44,297 nt of DNA from Desulfobacula sp. (GTDB lineage Bacteria > Desulfobacterota > Desulfobacteria > Desulfobacterales > Desulfobacteraceae). Position 1 is the first letter of the stretch, and each line of letters starts with the position of its first letter. Made by a program: the position numbers and the translations under genes. Below the pieces are notes generated by a model, which saw only the letters and a program-made list of their open reading frames with translations, did no database searches and had not been told where the DNA came from. Location: NCBI RefSeq assembly GCF_021107415.1, contig NZ_JAIOSW010000458.1, positions 1-44,297 of the forward strand. Direction: 5' to 3'. Positions 8,993 to 17,733 of this stretch are shown here, one piece after another.

Positions 8993-9265
8993 ATGACTTC
9001 ACTAAAAACCATTGGTAATAGCGGTCAAATTACTCTTGGAAAGGAATATGCCGGCAAACAGGTGGCTGTTGATTTAATTGAGCCTGGAGTATGGGTTATT
9101 AAAACAGGACAATTTATTCCTGATAATGAAAAATGGCTGCACACGGCAATTGTAGAAAAAAAATTAAAAACTGCTGTTTCATGGGCAGAAAATAATATTC
9201 CCCGGGGAATTGATTTAACAAAGCTTGAACAAATTATTGAGAACAATGAACCCCATTCTTCTTGA
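8993..9265 (+). CDS. AbrB/MazE-like antitoxin
   Basis: The 90-residue protein begins with a short swapped-hairpin-type segment (MTSLKTIGNSGQITLGKEYAGKQVAVDLIEPGVWVI as two short strands with a GxITL core), as in SpoVT-AbrB/MazE antitoxins. A more variable helical tail (about 45-90) would hold the toxin. The start is strongly supported by GGGAGG seven bases upstream. Its 3' end overlaps the next gene by 20 bp, as is typical for toxin-antitoxin pairs. It has its own promoter and operator, so it is regulated separately from the glycan operon. Family identity rests on context as much as on sequence. Confidence 0.65.
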   Translation: MTSLKTIGNSGQITLGKEYAGKQVAVDLIEPGVWVIKTGQFIPDNEKWLHTAIVEKKLKTAVSWAENNIPRGIDLTKLEQIIENNEPHSS

Positions 9266-9545
9266 TCTTAATAATCCACAATTCCAACAGGATTTGTTCA
9301 GACTTTCAAAGAGAGAGCAAACTGCCCTGTTAAAATCATTAAAAAAAATGTCTCAAATGTCATGGTCACAGCTATATTCAGATAAAGGATTTAATTGGGA
9401 AAAAATAATTTCCAAACAGGGACCGCATGGGAAGCCTATTTATACCATTAGAATCGGCAAAAGTTTTCGAGCAATTGTTTTCAGAGAGGAAAATTGGATA
9501 AGATTCCTCACCCTTCATCCTGACCATGATTCTGCATATCATTAG
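9246..9545 (+). CDS. RelE/ParE-family toxin
   Basis: From ATG 9246 the protein has 99 residues; an in-frame TTG at 9225 would extend it by seven. The C-terminal half (KPIYTIRIGKSFRAIVFR, then WIRFLTLHPDHDSAYH) has the strand pattern and the terminal dHd-Y ending common in RelE/ParE toxins, which cleave ribosome-bound mRNA or poison gyrase. The N-terminal half is helical (FRLSKREQTALLKSLKKM). It overlaps the antitoxin gene by 20 bp, implying translational coupling. Which toxin subfamily it belongs to cannot be settled by eye. Confidence 0.7.
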   Translation: MNPILLDLNNPQFQQDLFRLSKREQTALLKSLKKMSQMSWSQLYSDKGFNWEKIISKQGPHGKPIYTIRIGKSFRAIVFREENWIRFLTLHPDHDSAYH

Positions 9546-9558
9546 TAAAAAAAAGATA

Positions 9559-11223
9559 ATGAAACTTGTGTTTGACCGGATTTATTCAAAGATAGCAATC
9601 TATAAAAAGAGAATACGTGTTCTAATAACGTTTTTCCCTCCCTGGCCTTTAATCTCTGTTTTAATGCCTGTTTATAATACCAAACCTGAAATATTGCGGC
9701 GCAGCATAGAATCGGTTCTTAATCAAAAATATTTGAGATGGGAACTTTGCATAGTTGATGACGGATCTACTGATGTAAATGTTATTAATATTCTTGAATA
9801 TTATGTACAAAAATCATCCCGTATTAAACTATTATGTAAAAAAAACAATGAGGGGATTGCCGCCACAATAAATAAAGCGGCCCAAATGGCAAAGGGAAAA
9901 TTTATCGGAGTCCTTGACCATGATGATGAATTGGAACCGGATACCTTGCTTGAATACGCAAATTTTATTATTCATCATCCTGATGCAGATTGTATTTATT
10001 GTGACGAAGATAAAATCGACAAACATGGAAAATTTTGTGATGCCTGGTATAAGTCGGACTGGAATCCTGATCTTGCCTTGTCTTTTAACTATGTTATGCA
10101 TTTTGCAGTATACAGGCAAAAACTTTTTAAGCTGATCGGGGGAGTTCGAGAGCTGTGTGAAGGTTCCCAGGATTATGATCTATTACTCCGTTTTTCTGAA
10201 ATTACCGACAGAATATATCATATCAGTAAAATTCTTTATCATTGGCGTATGGGAGAATCATCAACCGCATTAAAACCTGAGACCAAACCTGAAATATTTG
10301 AAAAGGGACTGTGGGCACTGAATGATGCACTGAGACGAAGAGGGATTAGTGGTGTTGCGGTTCATGCACCAGATGCCTGGTTAGGAGTGTACAGGGTGAA
10401 CCGAAGTATTGTTAAATCTCTGTCATGTTCCATCATTGTGAGCTATAGGGGAAGTGATAACGGACTTTTTCGTCTGATGGAAAGTATTAGAAAGAATATT
10501 AAATCCTTTGCCTGTGAAATAATTATTTGCCCTGATTCTTACTATGATATGAAAAGCTTGAACTTTATTAATAAGTATAATAATGTCAAAATTATTAAAA
10601 CTGAAGAGTCAATGTCTGTTCCAAAAACCTACAATGTCGGAGCAGAAGATGCAACAGGGGATATACTTTTTTTTGTTGATGACTCAATTGAGCTTGTTTC
10701 AAAGGAAAGCTATACTTGCCTTTTTGAGCATATCCAAAGGGATGAAGTGGGAGCTGTAGGTGGAAAAGTTTATTATAACAATAAGCTTATTGAACATGCA
10801 GGCATTATCTTTGGTCCCTTTAATATTATGGGCTATGCACACAGGGCAACGCCGGATGATCCCGGCTATGTGGGATTGAAAAACATGATTGGAAATTACA
10901 GTGCTGTTATGGGTCTGGGCATGATGACCCGTAAATCCGTCTTTGATACTATGGGGGGATTTGATGAAAAATTTGAAAGAGCATATTGGGATGCAGACTA
11001 TTGCCTTAGATTACGAGATAAAAAATATCTCATAACTTATACGCCTTATGCAAAATTAATTCACAACATACCTGTAAAATTATTAGAAGAAATGGTTATT
11101 GAGCCTGATGCGTCCCTGTTTAGGGAGAAATGGCAGCATATTATTGATAATGACCCGTTTTTTAATATTAATTTTACCAGGAAACTGGAAAATTTTACTT
11201 GGGAGAGGACTCATGAAAATTAA
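9559..11223 (+). CDS. Tandem-domain GT2 glycosyltransferase
   Basis: I start at ATG 9559 (554 residues). An in-frame ATG at 9526 would overlap the toxin gene by 20 bp and add 11 residues. The first GT2 domain (about 30-260) shows ISVLMPVYNTKPEILRRSIESV, VDDGSTD and the metal-binding LDHDDELEPD, with SQDYDLLLR in the acceptor region. A second, shorter GT2-like domain follows (about 290-540): SIIVSYRG, ILFFVDDSIEL, GGFDEKFERAYWDADYCLRLRDKKY. This resembles two-domain GT2 enzymes of O-antigen and rhamnan synthesis. The second domain has VDDS in place of a classical DxD, so it may be weak or inactive. It overlaps the next gene by 11 bp, so the secreted hydrolase is co-transcribed with it. Confidence 0.85.
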   Translation: MKLVFDRIYSKIAIYKKRIRVLITFFPPWPLISVLMPVYNTKPEILRRSIESVLNQKYLRWELCIVDDGSTDVNVINILEYYVQKSSRIKLLCKKNNEGIAATINKAAQMAKGKFIGVLDHDDELEPDTLLEYANFIIHHPDADCIYCDEDKIDKHGKFCDAWYKSDWNPDLALSFNYVMHFAVYRQKLFKLIGGVRELCEGSQDYDLLLRFSEITDRIYHISKILYHWRMGESSTALKPETKPEIFEKGLWALNDALRRRGISGVAVHAPDAWLGVYRVNRSIVKSLSCSIIVSYRGSDNGLFRLMESIRKNIKSFACEIIICPDSYYDMKSLNFINKYNNVKIIKTEESMSVPKTYNVGAEDATGDILFFVDDSIELVSKESYTCLFEHIQRDEVGAVGGKVYYNNKLIEHAGIIFGPFNIMGYAHRATPDDPGYVGLKNMIGNYSAVMGLGMMTRKSVFDTMGGFDEKFERAYWDADYCLRLRDKKYLITYTPYAKLIHNIPVKLLEEMVIEPDASLFREKWQHIIDNDPFFNINFTRKLENFTWERTHEN

Positions 11224-14200
11224 AGTGATTATGTTATCAGTGCTTATTATTATCATTTCATCCAACATTGCTATGGCTAAGTATGATTTTTTCGGGCGAT
11301 TCATACCCCAGGGTACACCTGTGGTTGATGGTAAAATAGTTCCGGGTGAATGGGATGCAGAAGAATCTGTTACCCTTTATAAATTTTTTGGTGAAGATGC
11401 TCAAATTAAGATATATCTTCTGTGGGATGCTAATAATCTTTATCTGGCAGCAGATGTTGAAGATTATGAACTCTGGGTGGATGATTATAATGCTTCAACA
11501 CCATGGGTGAGTACCTGGGATGATGATGCCTTTAAATGGGAGATTGATCCGGGGTACAGCCGGGATGAATATTTTCAATTGGATGACAGGGTTTTTGCCG
11601 TTAATGCCGATGGGTCGGCATGGCGGTTTGATAAAGGTGACGGTGCCGGTGGTACCACTGGTGCAGATCAGATTGCTTCTTTATCGGTTGCTGCAAAATA
11701 TTCAGGCACCCTGAACGATTATACATTTAAAACCGTCACATCTCAAAATCATAAAGATTCAGGATATGTGGTAGAAGTTGCCATACCCTGGGTTAATATT
11801 TTTGGTTCAAGCGCTTCTTCTGCTCCTTCGGACGGATATTCCCTGGGTATGAATTTTACATCCATTGAAGATGATACCGGCGGTTCCATGGATCCCGAAT
11901 ATTACAAAATATGGAAGAGGGTGTATGATGAAATTACAAGATTTATGGGAGAAGAGGGAATTCCCGAGAACTGGGCCGAGTTCGTAATCTCTTCACAAAG
12001 TGATAGTGTGGCCCCGACCACAATAGCGAATTTAAGTGCAGGCAATACAAATGCTTTTTCCACATTATTGTCACTGACCGCCACAGGTGATAATGGGAAC
12101 CAAGGGTATGCCAAAGCGTATGATATCAGGTATTCAACATCTTCAATAAGCTCAACCAACTGGAACAGCGCAACTATATATAAAAACAATTTCAGGCCGC
12201 AGAAATCAGGGAAATCCGAATCTTTAAAAATTATTGGTTTGTCACCAGGTACGAAATACTATCTCGGTGTAAGGGCTGTTGATGAAAGAGGAAATGCATC
12301 TGATATTGCAATGGTCTCCTTTACCACTTCAGCAGCGGATTCCACAAGTGACAAAGGGTATTTAACCGTTGATCCCGGGCAGCGCTATTTAACATGGGAA
12401 AACGGGACGCCTTTAGTTGTCATTGGTGACAACCAGGGTATGCCCTGGCCCCATATCAGGACTTTTTATAATGGAAATATGTGGGATGAAACCCAAAGCA
12501 AGTATCGCAATTTTTATACTGAAGAAGGACCTGCCGATGGAAGACAATATCTTGAAACCTTAAGCAATTACGGAGTGAATACGCTGAGAGTTATGCTGGA
12601 GTCTTATGATATTTCAAATCCGGTTTATCTTTTCTCAGATGTTTCACAAGGTGCTTCAAATATTCAATATAATTCAAACACCCTTGAGTTTTTAAAGGAT
12701 TTCATGGATGCATGTGCAGATTACAATATTAATGTAATCATCGTGCCGTTTGATACATTTTATTATAAGGAAAAATGGTCAAAGGTACCTTTCAGCACAC
12801 AAATGGGTGGTCCCATGTCGAGTTGTTCTGATTTTTTCAACTCTGATTATATTGACTATTTAAAAGCAATCCTGAAAAAGCTTGTTGATACGGTGGGGGA
12901 TCGCAAAAATCTGCTGGCCTGGGATGTTGTAAATGAATTTGACAGCGATGATCCTGATTTCGGGTGGAACAGGGCAGATTTTGATGACCGTGAAGATATG
13001 GTTAATGCCCTTTGCGCTTATATGAAAACAATCGATCCCAATCATATGGTTTACAGCTCTTCGGTAAGATGGGATCCCAAATTCAATCGTCACCAGACAC
13101 AGACCGGTGATGGATCTGCCATTGGATCTGATGCTGCAGTGGTGCTGAATAATTCCAATTTTGATTTTAATTCTACCCATGCCTATTATCACAATATCCG
13201 TGATCCCAATAATAATGATCCTAATAATAGTACCACGCCATATTTTACTTACCAGGTTGCAGATCTTGATAATACAATTGGTCCTGCTGTATGGATAAAA
13301 CAGGGGATTCAATTTTACTATGCAAACAGCCTGACTCCTAAACCCTATTTTGATACTGAAGCCGGACCGATATATTTTTTTACCACAGGATATGATCAGT
13401 ATTTTACCAGTGAGGATGATGATCAGTATTTTCATAATATGATCTGGGCCCATCTTGCTTCAGGTGAAGTCGGGACAGGACTCAGGTGGCCCGGAGAGGT
13501 GTTTGCCGACCATGCTTTGTCTGATCAGATGAGAAAATATCAAAAGGCTTTGAATAATTTTATTGCCTCCAATCTGAATTTTTCAGGTTTTCAGCCCGTC
13601 CAGATAGGAAGTGGAATACAAATTGCCAATATCAGTTCACCTGTTGTCAAGACCGGCATAACTGATGGAAACCAGGGGATTATCTTTCTGGTTAATGATG
13701 AAAGAAAGCAGACGAACGGTACGATCTCCGGTGCTCAAATAAATGTACCGGAACTTGCACCTCATACAACATTCAGCTTTGAATTCTGGGATTCCTACGA
13801 TGAAACTAAAACAATAGCTGCAAGCTCTGTCTCAGTTAAGTCAGACGGTCAGGGAAAGGCTTTGGTTAGTGTTCCATCATTTTCAACTACCCAGGTCATT
13901 AAATTTTATAGAACAGATGCAAAGACCGTAAAAAAAGGTGTCCTGGTGACGGACGATCTGTGGATCAGGGCAGAAATCCAAACCGAAGAAAAAGGGGATA
14001 TTGAAGCAGTATGGTATAAAGGCGGAGATGCTTATACTTCACGGGGAGACAGGGTTATATGGGGGTATTTCTATGCTGACTCCACTGATGTTTCCTGGGG
14101 AGACCTTAATAATCCCGAACTCTTTGTAAAAATATGGATAGATATCGGCGGCAGGGTGGATGTCAATTATTTTCATGTTTCCGTACCTGATATTAAGGTT

Positions 14201-14719
14201 TATTCAAATTATTATTATGATGGGATACCGGATGTTCAGGGTACATGCACAACAGATAAGCGATATATCCGTCAATATTATGAAAATGGAGAGAGTTATT
14301 CAGAGGAGCAGACAGAGAACGGGGAAGCTCCGTCAGGATATTCTCCCGCAGGAAACCCCGCAGGTTCTTCAGTTATCAATAGTTTGAGAATAGGTGCTAT
14401 CATCAATACGGTTGAGACTGTCGGGGCAATCGAGGCTATCTGGTCGCAGGGAGGACAGGCAAGTACATCCCGTGGAGATCAGGTTGTATGGGGGCTCTTC
14501 TATGCTGACCCCACTGATGTTGCCTGGGGGAGCAGTGATAATCCTGAATTATTTGTGAAGATCTGGTTTGATGCAGGAGGTAGAATTGATGTTAATTTCT
14601 TCCATGTTTCCGTACCTGACATTGAAGTATATTCTGATTTGCCCAATGATTCAAAATATGACAATCAGGGTACTGCTATTACCCAAAATAGATATATAAG
14701 GCATGAATACTCGCAATAG
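11213..14719 (+). CDS. Secreted CBM9 - FnIII - GH5-like hydrolase with two copies of the new domain
   Basis: ATG 11213 follows GGGAGAGGA, giving 1168 residues with a signal peptide (MKIKVIMLSVLIIIISSNIAMA). A longer frame open from 11099 is not the real start. Residues about 35-250 resemble a family 9 carbohydrate-binding/DOMON-like domain (VVDGKIVPGEWDAEE, YLLWDANNLYLAADVED). Residues about 267-370 are fibronectin type III-like. Residues about 383-850 look like a GH5-type (beta/alpha)8 hydrolase: RVMLESYD, a candidate acid/base E575 in WDVVNEFD and a candidate nucleophile E716 in FDTEAGP. Two copies of the conserved domain follow at 911-1025 and 1054-1168. It probably trims, remodels or binds extracellular glycan. 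Being inside the biosynthesis operon it may act on the glycan made here (inference). Confidence 0.8.
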   Translation: MKIKVIMLSVLIIIISSNIAMAKYDFFGRFIPQGTPVVDGKIVPGEWDAEESVTLYKFFGEDAQIKIYLLWDANNLYLAADVEDYELWVDDYNASTPWVSTWDDDAFKWEIDPGYSRDEYFQLDDRVFAVNADGSAWRFDKGDGAGGTTGADQIASLSVAAKYSGTLNDYTFKTVTSQNHKDSGYVVEVAIPWVNIFGSSASSAPSDGYSLGMNFTSIEDDTGGSMDPEYYKIWKRVYDEITRFMGEEGIPENWAEFVISSQSDSVAPTTIANLSAGNTNAFSTLLSLTATGDNGNQGYAKAYDIRYSTSSISSTNWNSATIYKNNFRPQKSGKSESLKIIGLSPGTKYYLGVRAVDERGNASDIAMVSFTTSAADSTSDKGYLTVDPGQRYLTWENGTPLVVIGDNQGMPWPHIRTFYNGNMWDETQSKYRNFYTEEGPADGRQYLETLSNYGVNTLRVMLESYDISNPVYLFSDVSQGASNIQYNSNTLEFLKDFMDACADYNINVIIVPFDTFYYKEKWSKVPFSTQMGGPMSSCSDFFNSDYIDYLKAILKKLVDTVGDRKNLLAWDVVNEFDSDDPDFGWNRADFDDREDMVNALCAYMKTIDPNHMVYSSSVRWDPKFNRHQTQTGDGSAIGSDAAVVLNNSNFDFNSTHAYYHNIRDPNNNDPNNSTTPYFTYQVADLDNTIGPAVWIKQGIQFYYANSLTPKPYFDTEAGPIYFFTTGYDQYFTSEDDDQYFHNMIWAHLASGEVGTGLRWPGEVFADHALSDQMRKYQKALNNFIASNLNFSGFQPVQIGSGIQIANISSPVVKTGITDGNQGIIFLVNDERKQTNGTISGAQINVPELAPHTTFSFEFWDSYDETKTIAASSVSVKSDGQGKALVSVPSFSTTQVIKFYRTDAKTVKKGVLVTDDLWIRAEIQTEEKGDIEAVWYKGGDAYTSRGDRVIWGYFYADSTDVSWGDLNNPELFVKIWIDIGGRVDVNYFHVSVPDIKVYSNYYYDGIPDVQGTCTTDKRYIRQYYENGESYSEEQTENGEAPSGYSPAGNPAGSSVINSLRIGAIINTVETVGAIEAIWSQGGQASTSRGDQVVWGLFYADPTDVAWGSSDNPELFVKIWFDAGGRIDVNFFHVSVPDIEVYSDLPNDSKYDNQGTAITQNRYIRHEYSQ
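13943..14287 (+). repeat. New secreted domain, copy A
   Basis: First of eight copies. Landmarks: EAVW-KGG, TSRGDRVIWG-FYA, DVSWG, NPELFVKIW, GRVDVNYFHVSVPDI and a terminal RYIRQYYEN. The copy lies at residues 911-1025 of the hydrolase. Confidence 0.85.
14372..14716 (+). repeat. New secreted domain, copy B
   Basis: The copy ends the hydrolase (residues 1054-1168), after a Ser/Glu/Gly/Pro-rich linker of about 28 residues. Landmarks: EAIWSQGGQ, TSRGDQVVWG, DVAWGSSDNPELFVKIW, GRIDVNFFHVSVPDI, RYIRHEY. Confidence 0.85.
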
Positions 14720-14761
14720 ACATGGTTATTAGCTTCTGGGTCAGGGATTAAAAATATACAT

Positions 14762-16189
14762 ATGGAATTAGATGCCCAATTTCCAATGGTTGATGTGGTG
14801 ATTGTTACCTGGAATAAAAAAAATGATGTAGTCTCTTTATTGAAACAGCTTAATAATTTTGATTATCCTGATGACAAATTGAATATAACAGTTGTTGATA
14901 ATCATTCCAGTGACGGGACTGCAACAACAATCAAGAAAGATTTCCCCGCAATTAATCTTATTATAAATGAAGATAATTTAGGAGGAGCCGGCGGGTTTAA
15001 TACGGGGATGCGCTGGGTCCTGGAGAATAGGCCGGACACTTCATATCTCTGGTTGCTGGATAATGATGTTCAACTGGATAAAAAAGCCCTTAAAGAGCTT
15101 GTCGCCGTTATGGAAAATAATCCTGATGCTGCAATATGCGGGTCAAAAATAGTAAACATTGATGATTCCGATGATGTCATCGAAGTGGGCGCATTTATTG
15201 ATTATAAAAAAGGTGGGGTCAAAAGTAATAGACCCGAAGATTATGAAAAATCATGTCAAAAAGATGTTTTTGAAGTTGATTACGTTGCGGCATGCTCCCT
15301 GCTGGCACGGGTTAATGCAGTAAAAAAACACGATATCTGGCACGAGGAATTTTTTATATACTGGGACGATATGGAGTGGGGTGCACGTTTTAAAAAAGCC
15401 GGTTACAAGGTATTGGCATCCAATAGATCAATAGTGTATCATCCAAGCTGGGTTGCAAGAACCATAGATAATTCAGCCATATGGAGAAATTATTACAGAA
15501 CCCGAAATTCTCTATGGTTTTTTAATCATTATACTTCAGGATTTCAAAGATATATTCTTTTGACCAGGATTATCGCCAGATCAATGAGATGGGCTGTGGT
15601 TGCACTGCTTGAAGCGAATCCAATTCTATCAAACGCATATATAATGGGCATTACCGATTTTTTTCAAGGGAAATACGGCAAAAGGGCGATTGAGCTGCCA
15701 GAGTATGATTTAAATAAATATATGCAGAATTTTTCAAAGATATGTATGTGTATATTTATACCGGATGAAAAGATCGGTAAAACAGCAGAAAAATATTTTT
15801 ATACTGTAAAAAAATATAAACAGGGGGTTAAAGTAATTGCTGTTGTTCCTGAAAAAGAAAAATACAGATGGGTGGATATTACAGGTCAGGATAATATTAT
15901 AACCTTCAGCCAGAAAAAAAGCAGATTTGGTTCGCTCTTGGAAAAAGCAAAAATTATGCTTTTTTTAAAGAAAAAAAAATGGAACTTTTTGCTTTCCCCG
16001 CCTGTACCACCAAAGCTTGGTACGATATGGGGCAAAGATGTGGCAAGAATTGACTATGAAAATAATACCGTAATAATGATCGATAGGGTAGATACAAGAT
16101 TTTTATGCAAAAGTCCGATTTACTTTATCCGTTATATCTTATGTTTGATTTTTAATTGTAACGGGATCCTTAAGGAGAAGAAATTATGA
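14762..16189 (+). CDS. GT2 glycosyltransferase, galactofuranosyltransferase-like
   Basis: 475 residues. The GT2 domain (about 8-290) contains VDVVIVTWNKKNDV, VVDNHSSDGT, NLGGAGGFNTGMRW, the metal site WLLDNDVQLD and FIYWDDMEWGARFKKAGYKV, then a basic YYRTRNSLWF helix. N-x-GGAGGF next to an acidic DDD/DND motif is characteristic of the GlfT/rhamnosyl GT2 branch. The C-terminal 150 residues are lysine-rich and unlike GT2, possibly membrane-peripheral. It probably extends the exported chain in the cytoplasm. The stop overlaps the next start as ATGA, so the secreted protein at 16186 is translationally coupled to it. Sugar specificity is inferred from glf in the same locus. Confidence 0.82.
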   Translation: MELDAQFPMVDVVIVTWNKKNDVVSLLKQLNNFDYPDDKLNITVVDNHSSDGTATTIKKDFPAINLIINEDNLGGAGGFNTGMRWVLENRPDTSYLWLLDNDVQLDKKALKELVAVMENNPDAAICGSKIVNIDDSDDVIEVGAFIDYKKGGVKSNRPEDYEKSCQKDVFEVDYVAACSLLARVNAVKKHDIWHEEFFIYWDDMEWGARFKKAGYKVLASNRSIVYHPSWVARTIDNSAIWRNYYRTRNSLWFFNHYTSGFQRYILLTRIIARSMRWAVVALLEANPILSNAYIMGITDFFQGKYGKRAIELPEYDLNKYMQNFSKICMCIFIPDEKIGKTAEKYFYTVKKYKQGVKVIAVVPEKEKYRWVDITGQDNIITFSQKKSRFGSLLEKAKIMLFLKKKKWNFLLSPPVPPKLGTIWGKDVARIDYENNTVIMIDRVDTRFLCKSPIYFIRYILCLIFNCNGILKEKKL

Positions 16190-17685
16190 ATAAATTATTT
16201 ATCTTAGCATGTATCTTGTGGATGAATGGCATGATGGCATTGAACGGATACGCCTATGATTTGTCAGAATATCATCCCTTAATACCTGGCTCATCCTGGT
16301 GGTATGATTGTGCAGAATATGACAGCAGTGATCAAAAGACCGGATCATGGCGGGAAAAAAAGGTCCATGGAAACTATGAAACCTTTAATGGAGTTAAGAC
16401 TGTACCTCAGGCATGGTATACTTCTGGTTATGCCAGTATGACCCTTGTCGATGAGCGGGATTTTTTATTATATGACTCAAGTTATTTTTACCTTTATGGC
16501 TTTGAGCAGGTGGGTAATCCTGACTGGAATGATGAACCTCTTGGCAAGTATATTTTTACTCCCCCACTCAGTTTTAAACGCAATATGGAAGTGGGGGAAA
16601 CTTGGACCCATTCAAGCACTATGACTGCCCCCAACGGACAGTCAGAATCCGTTACCATGACGTTTACACTGGAGGGTTTTGAAGATGTGGAAGTGCCTGC
16701 CGGTAAATTTGACAATTGTATGAAAGTAAAAGCAGAGTTCTCAACTGAACCTGATGATACCGAATACTGGTGGTGGGCCAAAGGGATCGGCGAGGTAAAA
16801 TCTGTTGATTGTGAAAGGGATGAAAATAATACCATAAAGGAAACCAATATTTCAGAATTAACTTCATACGTGCTTGACGGTACGGATTGGGGAGACTCCA
16901 TCACACCAAGTGGTAATCTTGTTACATCCGATCTCTGGATCGGTGCTGTCATTATTACCGAGGAAAAAGGTCCCATTGAAGCGGTCTGGAAAAAGGGTGG
17001 TGAGGCCTCAACTTCACGCGGCGATCGAGTGATCTGGGGCCATTTTTATGCCAGTTCATCGGATGTGAGCTGGGGAAGCAGCGATAATCCCGACCTTTAT
17101 GTTAAAATCTGGTTTGATGCCAACGGCAGGGTGGATATAAATTATTTCCATGTTTCCGTACCTGATATTGTCGTTTTTTCTGATTATTTTTATAACGGTG
17201 TCGTGGATGAGCAGGGAACAACCACTACTGACAGGCGTTATATCAGGCAATATTATGAAAACAGCCATAGTTATTCAAGCGAGCAAAATGAGGATGGCAC
17301 TCCCATCGCCGGTTATTCTCAGACTGGGAATCCATCCGGTAATTTGACCATCAATGATCTCAGGATTGGTGCCATGATCAACACAGAGGAGAAGGGATTA
17401 ATAGACGCTGTCTGGCGTCTGGGTGGGCAAACGACGACTTCCCGTGGTGATCAGGTAGTCTGGGGCCATTTTTATGCAGATCCTTCTGATGTGAGCTGGG
17501 GAAGCTCTGACAACCCCGATCTCTTTGTTAAGATTTGGTTTGATGTGAGCGGCAGGGTGGATGTCAACTATTTCCATGTTTCAGTACCGGATATCGAGGT
17601 TTATTCTAACTATCCCGATGATACAATGTATGATCAAAAAGGGACAACCATAATGACAGACAGGTATATTCGCCATGAATTTTAG
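16186..17685 (+). CDS. Secreted protein with unknown N-terminal domain and two copies of the new domain
   Basis: 499 residues, with AAGGAG upstream and a signal peptide (MNKLFILACILWMNGMMALNGYA). Residues about 24-230 form a beta-rich domain starting YHPLIPGSSWWYD and ending in YWWWAKGIGEVKS. The same W-x-AKGIG-x-V ending appears in the tail of the protein at 19606. I do not recognise this domain. Two copies of the repeated domain follow at residues 245-359 and 387-499, joined by a linker that resembles the one in the hydrolase gene (GYS-TGNPSGN against GYSPAGNPAGS). Domain-linker-domain therefore spread as one block. No catalytic motif is seen; a structural or glycan-binding matrix role is inference. 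Confidence 0.8.
   Translation: MNKLFILACILWMNGMMALNGYAYDLSEYHPLIPGSSWWYDCAEYDSSDQKTGSWREKKVHGNYETFNGVKTVPQAWYTSGYASMTLVDERDFLLYDSSYFYLYGFEQVGNPDWNDEPLGKYIFTPPLSFKRNMEVGETWTHSSTMTAPNGQSESVTMTFTLEGFEDVEVPAGKFDNCMKVKAEFSTEPDDTEYWWWAKGIGEVKSVDCERDENNTIKETNISELTSYVLDGTDWGDSITPSGNLVTSDLWIGAVIITEEKGPIEAVWKKGGEASTSRGDRVIWGHFYASSSDVSWGSSDNPDLYVKIWFDANGRVDINYFHVSVPDIVVFSDYFYNGVVDEQGTTTTDRRYIRQYYENSHSYSSEQNEDGTPIAGYSQTGNPSGNLTINDLRIGAMINTEEKGLIDAVWRLGGQTTTSRGDQVVWGHFYADPSDVSWGSSDNPDLFVKIWFDVSGRVDVNYFHVSVPDIEVYSNYPDDTMYDQKGTTIMTDRYIRHEF
16918..17262 (+). repeat. New secreted domain, copy C
   Basis: Residues 245-359 of the protein at 16186. Landmarks: EAVWKKGGE, TSRGDRVIWG, NPDLYVKIWFD, NYFHVSVPDI, RYIRQYYEN. 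Closest to copy A. Confidence 0.85.
17344..17682 (+). repeat. New secreted domain, copy D
   Basis: Residues 387-499, C-terminal in the protein at 16186. Landmarks: DAVWRLGGQ, TSRGDQVVWG, NPDLFVKIWFD, NYFHVSVPDI, RYIRHEF. Closest to copy B. Confidence 0.85.
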
Positions 17686-17733
17686 TAGATTACGTGGGAA
17701 ATAATTGTTTTAACACAAACAAAGGAGAAAAAA

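Noticed and set aside
12860..13453. 197-residue antisense open frame opposite the hydrolase
   Set aside because: It lies wholly inside a well-supported gene, is rich in Ile/Cys/Arg in an unnatural mix, and has no domain or ribosome-binding site.
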